Positions 1-13,933 of a stretch of 64,000 nt of DNA are shown one piece after another. Position 1 is the first letter of the stretch. Each line of letters starts with the position of its first letter. The notes below the pieces were generated by a model. It had not been told where the DNA came from, did not search any database, and saw nothing but the letters and a program-made list of their open reading frames with translations. The stretch is from assembly GCA_013399305.1 (NCBI GenBank), contig VXAI01000089.1, forward strand, positions 2,324,715 through 2,388,714, read 5' to 3'. Made by a program: the position numbers and the translations under genes. The DNA comes from Rostratula benghalensis (lineage: Eukaryota > Chordata > Aves > Charadriiformes > Rostratulidae).

Positions 1-172
1 TCTGAATAAGTTACTCAGCTGTCAAATAACATTTTAAAAAAGCATTCTCAACCATTTTCTATGGGTTCACTGCTATCATACATTATTTTTTTTTCTTACA
101 TTGTGGTTAGAGGGTGTTAACAATCTCCTAACGCAGTACTAAGAAATAGCTAGTAATGAGAAAAACAATTAC
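1..172 (-). other. SLC44A1: SLC44A1 intron 6, partial
   Basis: AT-rich intron sequence beginning at the GTAATT donor of exon 6 and running off the left edge. No exon or repeat is seen in these bases. Confidence 0.85.
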
Positions 173-342
173 CTAGTGATAACAAGCAAAGTCCCATTAT
201 AATCTCTTTGCTGGTCATAACTCCACTAATCAGCCTGTGTAAGACACTACTGTCACTGACAAAGGTGATCAGGGCCTCTGCAAACTTGGCATAGCAGGAA
301 ATGTTCACAGGAGCACAGCGATGGAAGAATGGAATAGGTGCA
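173..342 (-). CDS. SLC44A1: SLC44A1 coding exon 6 (residues 164-220)
   Basis: This 170-bp exon completes a Ser codon with its first base, encodes 56 codons and ends with the first base of the next codon. It encodes [20 protein letters not shown], then [20 protein letters not shown] and [16 protein letters not shown]. This is the end of the extracellular loop, with an N-I-S glycosylation sequon at about residue 177, and the start of transmembrane segment 2. The acceptor is GTCACCAG|TGCACC after a T-rich tract; the donor is CTAG|GTAATT. It is the last exon in the window. The following intron runs off the left edge. Confidence 0.95.
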
Positions 343-3300
343 CTGGTGACACAAGAAAAAAAAAAATCAGAAAAAAAAATTACTCCTACTTTAATACAAA
401 TGCCACATCAACACACAAATGAAAGGTGAATAAATGCAACCACTCCACCCTTGTAACATCATAACCAGAAACCATGTGTTGAACGCACAAGTGCTGCTGG
501 AATGAGGATGACCATAATGGGAAGTGATGCAGTTCTTACAAGTTAACTCTCTAAGACTGGAGTGCAGAGTCCAGCAGGAAATTATTACCCTCCCCCTCTT
601 AAACAGCAAGGCTCAGAAAATACACATTCCTATTTCCATTTAAACATCCTTCATTCAAGTGTCAGGTGGTGAACCAGTACCTGAAACAACGTCTTTCACT
701 CATGTTAGAATGGAATACTGGCCCATATTTGCAGCAAAAGAATCCTGTAATAATACTCTTGTTGCAATAATACATGTTATGCTAAAAGACATCACCTCTT
801 AAAACTGCTGCAAAGCAAAACCAATACATTTGCTTTTAGTTTTTCCCCATGCTAAGCTTACTCTCCTTGTATTAAGATTACAATCACAGTGTTTACTTTC
901 ATTAACTTTGCTAAAACTATGCACTACATTCTTCGCAATGTATGCCAAGATGCCTCTATTGTTTCATTATTCCTGAACTGTTTTGGAAGCATCTTCCCCC
1001 AAAATACGGATGACATGCATTAAACTTTGCCGAATGCTCAGCAGAACCTGTCATCAAGTCCATCACAGGAACATCCAAGAGAGCAAAAACTTCACTTTAA
1101 AGTGGGTAATTTTGTTTTCCAAATTATTTCCATTAAGTACCTGCCTGTCTTGCTCATAAACTACGTCAGATTTCAAAGTGGCCTTTTACATCTTTTGATC
1201 AATCTTCCCAGTTACACCTCGGACACGTGTTCCATGAAATTACATGTTCCTTCCTGTAATTGACGCAATTACAGAAATGTCTTTGGTATTAAGCCAGTCT
1301 TCTCTGCTAACCTCTTAAATTTGTTTCACCCTCACTGATCTTCCCTACTTAGAAGATTTCAGTGGACTGTAGCAGCAATGCACACAATCTTTCACAGTTT
1401 CCCCATTTCGGCAATCACAAACCAGCAATTTTCTGTTCTCAGTAAGTATTTGTTAAGCCAAAGCATTTCCAAAATTCTGTCATTTTAAACACATAGCGAA
1501 TAAACCAGCTGCCTTAGGCACATCCTTTCTATTCAGTGTTTTTTGAGAAAAAAAAAAAAGACGAGATTCTGAAGACCATTAGCATATAATTATTTTCTGT
1601 ACAAAATTCAGGAAAAATTATGATCACCTGCCACACCTAGGTAATTAATATATGCTGGAGTTTTGTTTGAAGTGACTGACCACTGTAAATTACATGGTTT
1701 TGAACTTACTGTCCTGAGTAGGTAAACGCATTTCGAGATGCTCATACTGATGGTCTACTTTTAGGTAGTGATGAAGACAGTAGTTAAGTATAGCAAAGCA
1801 ATTGTAAATTAGTCACAGTTATTAAAAGCCAAACTAAAAACATAATGATGGCTGCCCTATTTAAAAGGCAGGCTATGTATCCTTTCAGCCTCTCAAAACA
1901 TAGCTTATTTTGGAATATGCATCATGCTGTGGCTCATTATATGCAGTAATACTGGGAAATACTGAAATCTGTCAGGTTTATTTAATTGTTAACCGCTCCA
2001 ACTTTGCAGAAAGACTAGAACATGTAGAAGTTGTCAGTATCAAAGCACAAAATCTGAGCTGGGAATAGGCAAAAGACTGTTATTCCTGCATGCAAATGTG
2101 AAAAAAATACCCACTTTTAAAAGGGAAGGTAATGGGATTAAAATACTATTTCAAAATACATCCCAACAGAGGAAGAAAATGCTTTTTGCTTACTAGAGTT
2201 TATATTACCATCTATCATCCCTTAAGATAAGCAATTTGACTATACATTTTAAGTTACTTAATTTTGTATGTGGTAAATAATTTTTAACTTTGTTGTAATT
2301 AGTTTTAAAAAAATAAAATTAGGTTAGTGGTTCTTACAAGCTTTCTTGAGTAAATAGGACTGACTCCACCTTATGAGATCTGCTGCTATTTCAGTGGTTC
2401 TAACTGAATGAGAGGGTGAGGTAAGGTATTTTGTTTAATAAAAAAATACATTAATAGATCACTTCTCAGTGACCTTTGCTATTTTACATAGCCTCTTGAT
2501 TATAACTTGGTATATTATATACCAAAATGGAATTACAAGTTTCTGAGAATAACATGATACTTGACCATGAAGAAGAGCAGATGCAATTAAAAATTGTATT
2601 TTTAAAGCAATATTCACGTGAAATTAAGAGACCCATCTGATGAATGTGTTCAAGTACTAGATTTCAGATGAGGGCCTTCTCCCTTCAATACTACAGTTGG
2701 GCAATGCGTAGCAACCTGTATGCAGGGAGCCTGGTTGGAGTGCCACTGCCACTTGCTCCTCATAACCTCTAGAAAGCAGCCCCTTGGCACAGCTCAGCTC
2801 AACTGTTTGATTAACACTGCAGGGAAAAGCCGCATACATTTTCCTCTAGGGTCCTCTCTTTCAAAACTGAACGGCAAAAGTCATGCTCTACTGAGGCTGA
2901 GATGTGTTATGGTCAGTTTCTGGAAGCATATGTATGGCTGGCTCCATTGCTAGACCACAGTGGTGAAGCTGGACATGGTGCCTTGAAGCTGGAGAATCAG
3001 AGGTTCTGATTGGGCAACTGAAGGGCATGAAAAAGCCTGGCCCTCAGGTCAGGAACTGTCAAGGGACAGTCTTTACAGCATATGCTGTCATCGTCCCATG
3101 GATCTAATGGGAGTCAGATAGTGGTTCATATTTTTGACAGATCAAATCTGAAAACAGGGTGTTGGGTCTTCATTTGTTTGCCTCCACAGGATTCCACTTA
3201 CCCTCCAAACTACACTAATTTACTCAAATAATTTAACTACAAAAATCTGAAAAACAGTGGTTTACAGATACAATACTGGCCTTTTTTGTTTTGGCATTAA

Positions 3301-3714
3301 GTTCTGACTTTTCAATCTCAGAAAATATTCAGTCATATTGAGCATTTTATTCACATCAAATGAAAAAGGGGAAATAATCCACCTACAAAATAGCTTTTCA
3401 AAAATAACTTGAGGTAGCTTTTGTGAGGAATTTACATAGTGTCATTAGGGCTCTGACACATTGTTCTATCCTCCTGTTTTCTTACTCAGCTATATTCATC
3501 TTGACTGAATGACATGGGAACACACAGTTAGAAAAGTCAACATAATTCTGGCAAAAATTAAGACTGACAAGCCTTTTCAGTATGCAAGCTGGCACTGAAG
3601 TTTTCATTTGTTTTTGTATTACAGCTGTAACAGCTGGTTAGCTGCATGGAACTGTCACGAACAAAACAAGTCTCTGCTCCCTCCATCCCAAATCAAACAA
3701 GATGTCAATATTAC
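343..3714 (-). other. SLC44A1: SLC44A1 intron 5
   Basis: This 3,372-bp AT-rich intron lies between exons 5 and 6. Its acceptor end has a long pyrimidine tract in the sense strand (A-rich in the window, 355-379). I see no coding exon, recognisable transposon or RNA gene. The short open frames in it show no similarity I recognise. Confidence 0.85.
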
Positions 3715-3808
3715 CTCTCCGGAACAGGGTATTTAGGACATAATTTGGCAGCCCTTGGGTCTGTAGTGTATTCTGATGGCTGCAGTTCATAGCTACACAG
3801 ATTGGATC
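3715..3808 (-). CDS. SLC44A1: SLC44A1 coding exon 5 (residues 133-164)
   Basis: This 94-bp exon completes a Gly codon with two bases, encodes 30 codons and leaves two bases of a Ser codon. It encodes more of the first extracellular loop: [17 protein letters not shown], then [13 protein letters not shown]. The LCSY...PSEYTT...LCPK..PVP pattern aligns with CTL1, although the middle differs more from human than the neighbouring exons, as expected for an exposed loop. The acceptor is TCAACAG|GATCC and the donor GAGAG|GTAATA. The longer open frame over this place on the same strand is in another phase and is not the coding one. Confidence 0.93.
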
Positions 3809-6170
3809 CTGTTGAGAGAAAAAACAAACACAACACTGATGGAGGGGGAAAAAAAAAAAAAAAAACAACCAACAAATATTATTTACAAATACTACTCAGG
3901 CTGAGATAGGTCCTGATTCTGCAGCTCCCCATGTTACTACCACAAAGTTATTCTGTAGCTCCTCCTGTAATGGAACAGTGAATCAAGCTCAACAGGCTTC
4001 AGTGTAACAGAACGATACTCTTAATTTAGCTTTGGGTCTTCCAACATTTCTGTATTTAATTCGAAAAGGTTAATTCATGATGCAGCGTTAAAGAGAAGGG
4101 CATGAAGCATTTTGAAGTTACCCTCCCCAGCTACTCCACCACGCTTTTTCTTTATGATTTTTAGTGCATGAATATGGCATAAGACAACATTTATTATAGA
4201 AAAAAACCCATAACATTGAAGTTTTGGGGTGTTTTTTTTTTTTTGTTTTCGAGATTGCTTTGGTGTTTTCAAAATACAACACAAGTTCTGACTGCATTAG
4301 ATGTCCAAAGCTTTTAACAAAGCTGAATGAACTCTATAAACAAATTGGCATAGCACAATAAAGATTAAGTTGCCTGCAACCACATTCAAACATAATTTAA
4401 ACTTTCCTCAATATATGACAGCTGCCTAATGTAAGCACATTACCCAGACAGATCTCTTCCCATTTGTCTCTAATCAAGATACTGAACATCTGAGCCAAGG
4501 CGTCTAGGAATATAGAAACTGCCAAATCAGCTTGGAGCAGCGGTCTCAGAAACTGGAAGAAGAGGCACAAAAACCTCCAATGGTATAAGCTGCCTATGCA
4601 AAGATGAGTTCCTTCCAAAGCTGCATGCTAACAGGTTGCTTATGCCCCAGTGCAAGGCCTCTGGATAGATAGCCTTTTGTGTTCTTTTTCCCTGTGTAAC
4701 AAACTAAGGACATCTTGATCACCCCTAAAACACTCAATTCTTTCCATTATGAAAGTCTCCTCTCCAGCAACACTTTGTAGTGAGTTCTACACTTGTAGAG
4801 AGTTCTCTACAAAGGGTATCTGGACAATACATACATACATACTTTCACCCAAATTAATCCCAGACTTCCGACAAACAGCCGTATCTTGCTATGAAACAAG
4901 TATTATTTGTAGGAAGTGTAGAATATTACTTGCAGAAATATTGTTTGGCAACACCACACTGCTACCTCCATGAACAGGCATCTCCTATTTTACAGACTGA
5001 AAGAGAAGACAGTGAGTAGCAGAACAGGCTATCCCATGCAGTCTCTGGAACACTATGTAAATACGACTTCAACAAATTAGTAGGTTTTTTGCAGATTGAA
5101 GATTTCCTGCAATGAGAAGGTATTAGGAAAAGTATCTGAATTCCATTTTCTATTAGAACGTTTGTATGAATCCTTACGCCTCTACTTGCTTATGTGGTAA
5201 ACATGGCATCAGACAAACAGACATGAGACAAAACTACCTACCTTACCTCGTAGCTGTAAATGTAGTATCAAAAAGTAATTATTATTCTTTTTGGACAAAA
5301 AGGCTCTATATTGCTACCACATTTTTAATCACTTCTTGTAAATGTGAAGACTTCTAGATCAAATGTGCTTACAAAGAGCTCCAGAATTTAATAGAGGGGC
5401 ACAGTAGAGTGTCACATGTTTATCTTAAAAACAGAAGGAAAAAGATGACTGCATTTACATTTATTCTGACTATAGGCCAAAAGCTCAGTTATAAAGTGTA
5501 CCAGTATAAGAAGACCTATGGGAAGAAGTGGGGGCAAGGCTATGTATGAACAACTGTATACAGATTCAGGACACAGAATGTTCAGGGCCAACTCAGTACT
5601 TTTGCCACACAAAACTACCAGTGCCAAACTACAGCAAGTATCTTATACAGAAGCCTCCATATGTTATTAAGTCTAAGGGACACAGCTGTGGATGCCCCAT
5701 GCTTGCCTCCTTGTAACTTCTGGCAGTCCACACACAAAGGAGAAGGGGCAGGACTTGCTGGTCAGGGAAGAAAGATCCAGGTTCTTTGCACCAATGTGTA
5801 TCTGAACACCTTCTGTTCGTATCACAAATGCAAGCCAAGCAAAACTGAATGTCAGCTCCTGATCTGCAACACAGGTCCCAAGCTGTGCAAGTAGAACTTG
5901 TAGACCAGGGTGACTCAACAAATCCCTGGCTGTGGAGGAAACTGCAGATCCCTTCTGAGGTCCTTCTGGAACCAGTGGACAACCTGGTTGCCAGTATCAT
6001 CTCTTCTGGGAACCGCTCTTTGAATCTCTTCCCTTGAGCTGTCCACCTAATATAGCATGCTTCTTTAGACTCACAGCCAAGCAGAGAAATATTTTCATGG
6101 CGCTCGCCAGACAAGGGACATTAATCACCCTGCATTTAATCAAACTACTAGTCCAATAGCTGAAATAATG

Positions 6171-6280
6171 NNNNNNNNNNNNNNNNNNNNNNNNNNNNNN
6201 NNNNNNNNNNNNNNNNNNNNNNNNNNNNNNNNNNNNNNNNNNNNNNNNNNNNNNNNNNNNNNNNNNNNNNNNNNNNNNNN
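6171..6280. other. Assembly gap (110 N)
   Basis: A run of 110 undetermined bases within intron 4. Both flanks are ordinary AT-rich intron sequence, and no exon is expected here because exons 4 and 5 join in phase without missing residues. Confidence 0.99.
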
Positions 6281-7506
6281 CATAAACTGATTTCTTAACA
6301 AAAAATTTTCTGTGCATCAATAAATAAAAATTTGAATTTTGCATGAAAGAGGGAGGAATGGACTGCTTTGCCAAACCTTCCACCCCATACTAGTTATTCT
6401 GGGCTAGCAGAGACTGTCTTAGCACGTCCAGTCTTATTATTACTGTTTGAGTTTGCAAGGCCTACAAAAGCTAAAAGAAGAACTTGTATCATCTATTTTA
6501 CCATGATAATCAGTTTGCCAAAGATACTACTACTATTCCTAAATTATTATCACTTGTCCATGTTTCAAAAACATTATGGGTAGAATTCAGAGAACAAACA
6601 AAAAAAAATATCATTAAAGCAATACATCCTTTGCTTCCTATAGCAGTGCACATTTTTCTTCTGGAGAAATCATTAGATGAGTAGCATTAAACTGTCCTAC
6701 AGAGACTGGACTTGAGATCCCAACGTGCTGTAACCTTAAAGAAAAATGCTTCTAAACGTGCAGACCAGCGGTTGATGTGCTACTGGTAAGCACACAGAGT
6801 TGACTGGTCCACTGTGCTTTTGGTACTTTCACCTACAAAGTGATGTTCTGGAGACACAACACAGCCTTTGTTCCATGGTTTATTTCCCATGAATAGAGCT
6901 GCTCCAGTCATTAGAATATTTTGGGGCCATAACTGGAGCAAAGTATCTCAAAAGACAAACTTGCCTTTCAAGTTTAACCTAGCCATAGAAGCGAAACCCA
7001 CCTCGTCCTCTAAAAGCCTTCTTTCTTTTCTGGCTAGGCTTGAATTAATAACGAGCTGAACAGCCAGTGTCTGGCTTTCTTGGGAACAGCTGTAATTACC
7101 AGAAATTACGTAAAGATGCTGTAGAAAGCCAGGACAAAAACTGGGGAACAAACCTTTATTTCAAAGATTCTTCCCCACTGAGAAGACAAATTGTTAGAGG
7201 TCTTGTGCACTCAAGAGGACATAGCACACGGAACGATAAGACATCACCTCCCCGATTCCCATAGCAGTACAGTAATAGGGAGGTTCCATATTACGCCGAG
7301 TTGGTCAGATAAAAACAGTTTTAGAGACCAGAGCTCCACTCTGGCTTTCCTTCCTGTATTTGCAGTGCTACAAACACACAAAATGTCTGTTCCATCAGCA
7401 TCACTACCTGTATAAAAGTTTACAGCTTGAGAAACAGTAAGACTTCTGAAGTCATCTGCTAAGAAGACTAGCCCATGGAGGAAACAACTCACATTAATGC
7501 TGCCTA

Positions 7507-7566
7507 GACGATAGTGGTGAAAAGCAGACGATAGTGGTGAAAAGCAGACGATAGTGGTGAAAAGCA
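7507..7566. repeat. Perfect 20-bp tandem repeat, three copies
   Basis: The unit GACGATAGTGGTGAAAAGCA occurs three times head to tail without a mismatch in intron 4. Perfect identity indicates a young array, likely to vary in copy number. Each unit carries one CpG. Confidence 0.97.
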
Positions 7567-10475
7567 CACCAGGGGCTCTGGATAGCATTCTCAACAGTGT
7601 TAGCAGGAACTAAAACAAAGGCTTCCAGATCTAAAAACATCGACTCAGAATCATAGTTCAGGATTTAAGCAGAAAAATACAGCACTACAAAGATACTTGG
7701 AACAGGATCAGTACCAGGAGCAGAACAGTCACCTTAGAAATAGGTTCTGCTTAATTTAGACACAGGTCCACAAACCCCCTTTCATCCTTTGCACATGGCA
7801 AAGGACAGTCTGAAAAACTAGGAACCACAGTGTTGGTAAAGTAATTCACAGGATCTTTCATGTACGGTTTCACTGTTCTGAATCTCATCGACAGTATGCA
7901 TGTATTGTGCACAAACATGACATAACTAACTTCTAAAAGATCACATGATGAAGGAGACATTAGAGTTAAAAAACTCATCATCTCATTCCATTTCCAGCAT
8001 TCTCTCTCCTTCTCAAAGAACATTCTATTAGTTTATCAGTAACATAAATCCTCTAATACAGGAGTCAAACTCCAGGTAATCGCAGACACAGAAATGTGTG
8101 GAAATGTTAGCAATGTGAGACTGTTTAAATCACAACTATTAGCCTCTGTACTTTCAGCCCAGAGCTAATTCCTCTTGGGTTCCAGATATTTTATGAGCAA
8201 GTGTCACCAATGAAAACATAGCTAAGATTGTGAATATATGACTCACAGATGATTATGTTTGACCAACCCACACAATAGAAACTATGAGTTACTGACAGCC
8301 AAATATTGACAGGTGTGGACTTCACTGTTATCCAGGAAGGACAAAGCTCCCAGACTCTCATAAGGATGAAATTCTGAACACTTCTCTACTTTCCTCACTC
8401 CAGAGCCTGCCTCAAATCTACATGTCAAACTCTATCAGCACTGAGCCGCTAATCTGAAACACGTTACCAGTCCAAAGCATCACACAATGAGACTATTTGG
8501 TATACTGCCAACAATCGCCTATTATCTTACCGTATTACAGAAAAGCAGAAGCTTAAGACACTGGCTCCTGTATTTGTAGGGAGTTTTGCTGCAAATTCCA
8601 CAGCCCAAAAACACAGAAGAGGTAGGATGCTAAGTGCTACTTCCACAGAAGGTGGTAAGTTCCTATCCGCTGCTGACTTCCGCTGGTAAGAGAGGATAAT
8701 GTTGCATGACCTCAGAAAAGGCATCCCTATGGGGAGTAATAACAAGACTCTCTCTCGTTTCATGAACATCTGCTAAGTGGAAAAAGGCTCAGGCCATCAT
8801 GAAAGGAAACAGAATGAAGAAAACACCGATGCTGACCAGACTTTCTTCATTCTTTGTCTGCTAGGTCTGACAACTGTAATTACACCATGTTTACAGCTAT
8901 AGAAAATAACTCTACTCGGAGCTAAGAATACCTATTTGGCTTCTATAAGTTTCTTATTTGCCTATAGGTTTTTAAAACAAAAATGTTTCGTAAACAGACA
9001 AGTTCACATTTGATACTTGTTTTAGGAATGAAGTAGCATTGATCTGTGCAGAGATTAACAGAGGTAGAAATGAGTGAAAAAGCCAAGAGCTGCACTTCTT
9101 GGCCATTGATTTGAATATGGTCAGAAGTAGCACCCCATATTGAAGTACCAGAGGACTGCACAGACATAACTAAATATTGCAGCCACGCCTTTTGCAAATG
9201 GTGCAGGAATAGTGGCAGAAAGCCAAACAAGGAGGGAACTGCACCTTAACACATAAACCTTCTTTCTTACACCTAGTGGAGTCTAGAATAATAGTCATGC
9301 CTTGAGATGAACAAGATGACATAGGACAGACCACTTTGCAGTTACAACTTTTTAGATTAATATGACAGATTCGTTCTCAGTGAAGAAAGCAAGCTTTGTT
9401 CTCTAGACCTCTCCATTGGCACCTTCCAGAAGCCAAGAGAGTGTTTTAGAGGAAAAAGTAAGGATTGTATATATATAAACCTCAAGCTGTTGCAGAGAGA
9501 CATATCATTACTCCTTTAAAAGAATGAGAATTAGAGGGCAGGAGAAATTACAGCCTACTTTTACAAATAAATGTGGGACTCAAGTGAAAGTAAGTATCCT
9601 GCAGTGCATACAAGAGTGTTCTGCAAATAAAGAAACACATAAAACCTGCTACTTAGAGGAAATATTTACGTAATTTAAGATCATAAAGAGAACTACTAAG
9701 GTAGCTAAGTGCAGTTAGTGTTCTAACTACATGTACATAAAAACACATATTAAAAAAAATACTATATCTTAGAGTCACAACTCATCGATTCATTTTCAGT
9801 TGGAATTAAAAAGCCCAGACTATCCCCTTCCCTGTCCTAATTCTTATCAAGAGCACAGAGAGTTGAAAACAATTAATAATTTACTCATTCCTCCATCCAT
9901 ATTTCCTCCAGCACTAAATAAAATCAGCTATTCTGGAAAGAAATTAAAAATCTATCTAGTCCAGTAGCAGATGTTTCCCCTACCGCATTTTTAGCTCTCT
10001 ACCACTTGCAGCTCAAGGATATCCTTGAGTACTAACCTATTAAATATTCACACACTATTATTCTAACAGCGTATACTTCGGTATGTAAAGTACCCTCACG
10101 CCAATGGGTTTTGTAAATTAAATGTAACTTGTGTGGAAAAAAATCTGGCCCTTTGATGCGTAGTAATTTCTTTTCTGACCTCTATTTTCATATTACTCAA
10201 GTTACAAGATCACGGAATACAAATTCTTTAACCTTCTATGAGTTATTCCTGCATTTAAAGACCTTATTCTTCCTGACAGCTTTCTATTTTCCAAGCAAAA
10301 AAAAAAATCCTTCGTCTTTCCTTCTGACCATGTTTTTTGCCTTCTCAGTATGCGTGCGCATAATGTGAGAAAGTTAAGAAAACACTTGGCCAAGGAAGGA
10401 TGAGAACACAGCTGCTACAATCCCAACATAGCATGAGATGAGACAAAACACAGCACCTATTTTTTCTCTTCACAA

Positions 10476-10560
10476 CTAATAAACATTACACACTTGCAGA
10501 GTGCTGTGCCTCCACCTAATAAACATTACACACTTGCAGAGTGCTGTGCCTCCACCTAAT
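10476..10560. repeat. Perfect 40-bp tandem duplication
   Basis: A 40-bp unit starting CTAATAAACATTACACACTT occurs at 10476-10515 and 10516-10555 without a mismatch, followed by the first five bases of a third copy. It lies in intron 4 and looks like a recent duplication. Confidence 0.97.
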
Positions 10561-11166
10561 CCTCTCACTATCTTCAGTGGCTTCATGATCTCTTTCCCAA
10601 CTATCAATAACCATTTTAAAGTAAAAGCCTAAATAGACAACATTGGGGTTTTTCTTTCCCCCATGGCTTCCTTCTGCAGTCATTCCATTGCATTTGACAT
10701 TTTGTTCCACTGTAGCTGATTACAGACTTTTTTCCTGTAATTCTACATTCAGTAGCTGCAGCAAGATTTATTACCTCACTGTTCTTCCCACTTTCCAAAT
10801 AGTTTATTAATATAATCAATAACTCAATATTACTGGAGGACTCCACATGCAGCCACTTTGTATTGTGAAAATGATTTCATTCCAACTAGAGGATTTGTTT
10901 CCAACACAAGACAATCCTGAGGCAGTTGTGATAACAAAGCGTAGTAGTAGAGGATGATTCCATATCTCATAAAGAATTATACTGTACTCTTTTTTTATTC
11001 CAGCCAAAAAAGTGACACTCAGAATTAACATATCAAGGTTCTCAAAGATGCAGTGGTGCACAATCATAATATACCCATAATTATCATGGTACACTGGAGT
11101 TAGGAAAACCATGAGTGAAGGCTTAAGCTTTAACCAGCACACTTCCACTAAAAACAAAGTCAAGGA

Positions 11167-11187
11167 GGGAGTGGGGTGGGGTGGGGG
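11167..11187 (+). other. G-quadruplex motif
   Basis: Four G-runs of 3, 4, 4 and 5 separated by loops of 3, 1 and 1 bases fit the canonical G4 pattern with unusually short loops. The G-rich strand is the SLC44A1 template strand, so the structure could form in DNA but not in the SLC44A1 pre-mRNA. Confidence 0.7.
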
Positions 11188-13933
11188 TAACACACAACAT
11201 GGGAGCAGTAGAAATGTCAGAAGCTGGCAACAACGGATGTAACAAGCACTCCTAAGGCAAGTATCAACAGTATTCTGCAAAGATGTACTTTGATTACTAC
11301 GCATGAAAATAACATTTTCTTCAGACAAAAGAAAAATCCTTTTTGTTTCCCCTATGGTTGGTTAAAATAGCTTAGAGAGATTACCTGCTCTGACTTAGAC
11401 AGCTTCATCCCCTTTATTGACTTCTTTCAGGTCAGTCTCCATAGCAGACCTAATCTAGTTTTACCTCCAGCTCTAAGTCCACCCAGATCTCAACTAGATT
11501 GGCCTAGCTCCAGAATTCTGACAAATGAGATGTCTCCCAATACATTGTAAAATATGAATTTCATTTTTGGTTCCTAAATCTGCATGCAGTCATTTAGACA
11601 ACTGATAGAAATATTACTTTCCACAATGACCAGTCAGTACTGTTATCATTGAACTAAACATTAAATAAATTGTGGCCACCTTTTTATAGTGTTTCTTTTT
11701 AACAACAACATTTCATTATGAATTCAGGCAGTTATTTATGAATTATATCTTCAAGGATATTTCAAAAGGGTTTGGCAACACCTTGAAAAGAGCATTCCAG
11801 TATATCCTGGACATCATGTTTGAAAGCAGCAATTGGTTTTCTTAAACTCTCACACACACACAAAAAGCTTTCAGTCACATTACTCAGAATGCATCCTTTT
11901 TGTTGGCCAAGAGCAACAGAAAGATTGAATCCCAAGTACACCCTGTCTGAAGCGTTCTGCTGACCAGCAGCATCCAGTTCACAACACATAACATTCTCAG
12001 CGGTGTTCAACCCATAGCCCTACATACTGGAGTATTGGTCTGTCTGTATGAGAACATGAGAAAATGTTCTCAGCCATGGCTGCACATTTCTGTGTCACCT
12101 TCAGGAGTTGCTCCAGAGCATTCCTGTGCTATACAACTTGCACCTTTGTATGGATTGAAGATCTGAGCGGCCAATTGCTCAGCTTTTTCCTTCCCTTTCT
12201 TCTTCTCTTGTAAAAGGTCAATCATTCCCAGCAGCTTAAAGGCACATGTTTTCTTTTTTCCTATAACTAGACAGGATTTGTGAGGGGGAGACCTCTCCTT
12301 TTCTTAGATGGAAAGGTATTGGAAATGCAGGACCTGAGTGTGGGAGAGCATGTGGGGTGGGGCTAGGAGTGAAGTTACTGTTCTGAAATAGTGCATTGTT
12401 ATTCACCAAATGAGCTCTTTTCCCAAATTACAGCAGAATAGCAAATGCATCTTTTAGTGATTCAGGAAGCCAAGAGACTTCTTTGTTATGAAATTATCTT
12501 CAAGCCTAAAGCAAGCATTTTCCCTGCCCCAAATGCTTATTTATAATCCTGTTTACAGAAAAATATACGTTGTACTGCACAATAAAAGTAAACTCTACCA
12601 TAATTGCTCTGAACCTTACGAGTTGGCAGTTCTGTCATTCTGTGTACAGCAATTAAGTGCCTGTCCCACTTTGGGGAAGACACTATAAATGCTAAGATAG
12701 CTGGAAGATTATGCCTGGTATTGATAAAACCACTAATCAATATAAGGATGTTGTACTTCGTTTTACTATGTCCCATTTTTTCATAAAGATGTTTATGTAA
12801 AAAATGGTATATAGAACTCACCATGCCACCTCTTGACAGGCTGAGGCACAATGAGTATCTCTTTGAGCTAGGAGGGTGCTTAAGTGGTAATTCATGAAAG
12901 AATTCCAAAATGCAGGTACAAGCAAGGTGATTTCATGAATGGCATGTGAGCCAGGTAGAAATGGCTAACTTTTCAAGTGTACGTGGCAACTATCTACACA
13001 GAGCCTACCTACTGTACAATGGCTATTATGAGGTTGCAGGACAGGTTAAAGCTTTCACAAAAGCTCAGCAGAGCAAAATAAAGAGTTGACTGCATTCTCT
13101 ACCCATATATTAAAAATATTAAGGTGGTCTTCTTGAGCAAGCCTGGATAATTTAGCATTGAAACTGAGCACATATGTCTTGCCTTCCTTCTTCAAAACTC
13201 GACAGCCAAACTCTGAATTCTAACTAGGTATCATCACAAACATAGAAATTGCAATTTAACTCTGTGCACATATTCGAAGGCCTCAGATTTCCTTTTTATT
13301 CCTTTTACAGTGGAGTCTATGATCACTTGAAACAGACTACCAAACATAATCCTAGTATCAATTAATTTAAACCCACTATCATAGTTACAAGGTGGCTCTC
13401 AGAAAAATTATTCTGTTTACAGACTACTATAGTTTTGGTATAAATTCACTGTCCTTGCTTCATTATAAGACGGAATCATGCTTGAATTTTTACTATACAC
13501 ATGCAACATTTATGGTGATCAATACATTAGCTGTTCATTTGCTGCAAAACATCACTTTTTGGAACGTGCACAGGTTAGTGAATACTTAAAAACACATGAG
13601 GACATTTCAATGGCATTAATGTTTAGCAGCAACATCACAACATTTCCACAGGAGTTAAGAACACACTCTACATTAGACATTTCCTCAAATTCTTGTTACA
13701 CTTTGTACTCCTGTTTAACCAATGAGCTTTCAAAGCTGACCAGGACGTAACAGAACAGAAGTACATTAACATTGGAAGACTTAATAAAGTTTTAGCTTAA
13801 TAAAAATATCACACTATTTCTACTGATATTCCTTAACACATTTCATTTTTAGTTCAGCTAATGCACAAATCTTTTATTAATCCTATGAAAATATCTCATA
13901 CATGAACAAAAAACAAACATGCTTTTTGCATAC

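Larger units (their letters stand above)
3809..13933 (-). other. SLC44A1: SLC44A1 intron 4
   Basis: This 10,125-bp intron contains the assembly gap (6171-6280), a 20-bp unit repeated three times (7507-7566), a 40-bp unit repeated twice (10476-10555) and a compact G-quadruplex motif (11167-11187), listed separately. The rest is unremarkable AT-rich sequence. Two open frames of 160-170 codons on the minus strand (near 5.6-6.1 kb and 10.8-11.3 kb) lack splice structure or recognisable similarity and are not annotated as genes. Confidence 0.8.

Noticed and set aside
3638..3868. 76-codon frame covering exon 5
   Set aside because: It is in the wrong phase. The CTL1 sequence is encoded in a different frame between clear splice sites.
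5629..6114. 161-codon minus-strand open frame in intron 4 next to the assembly gap
   Set aside because: It opens at a non-ATG codon, overlaps another long frame on the same strand, shows no recognisable domain, and has no splice or promoter context.
9940..10030. CR1-like words (ATCTAGTCCAGTAGC) in intron 4, and a similar phrase near 28460
   Set aside because: Only a short phrase matches and the flanks do not follow the CR1 3' region, so I could not support an element.
10816..11328. 170-codon minus-strand open frame in intron 4
   Set aside because: No recognisable similarity. The hydrophobic parts come from pyrimidine-rich sense sequence, and it covers the G-quadruplex motif. Most likely chance.
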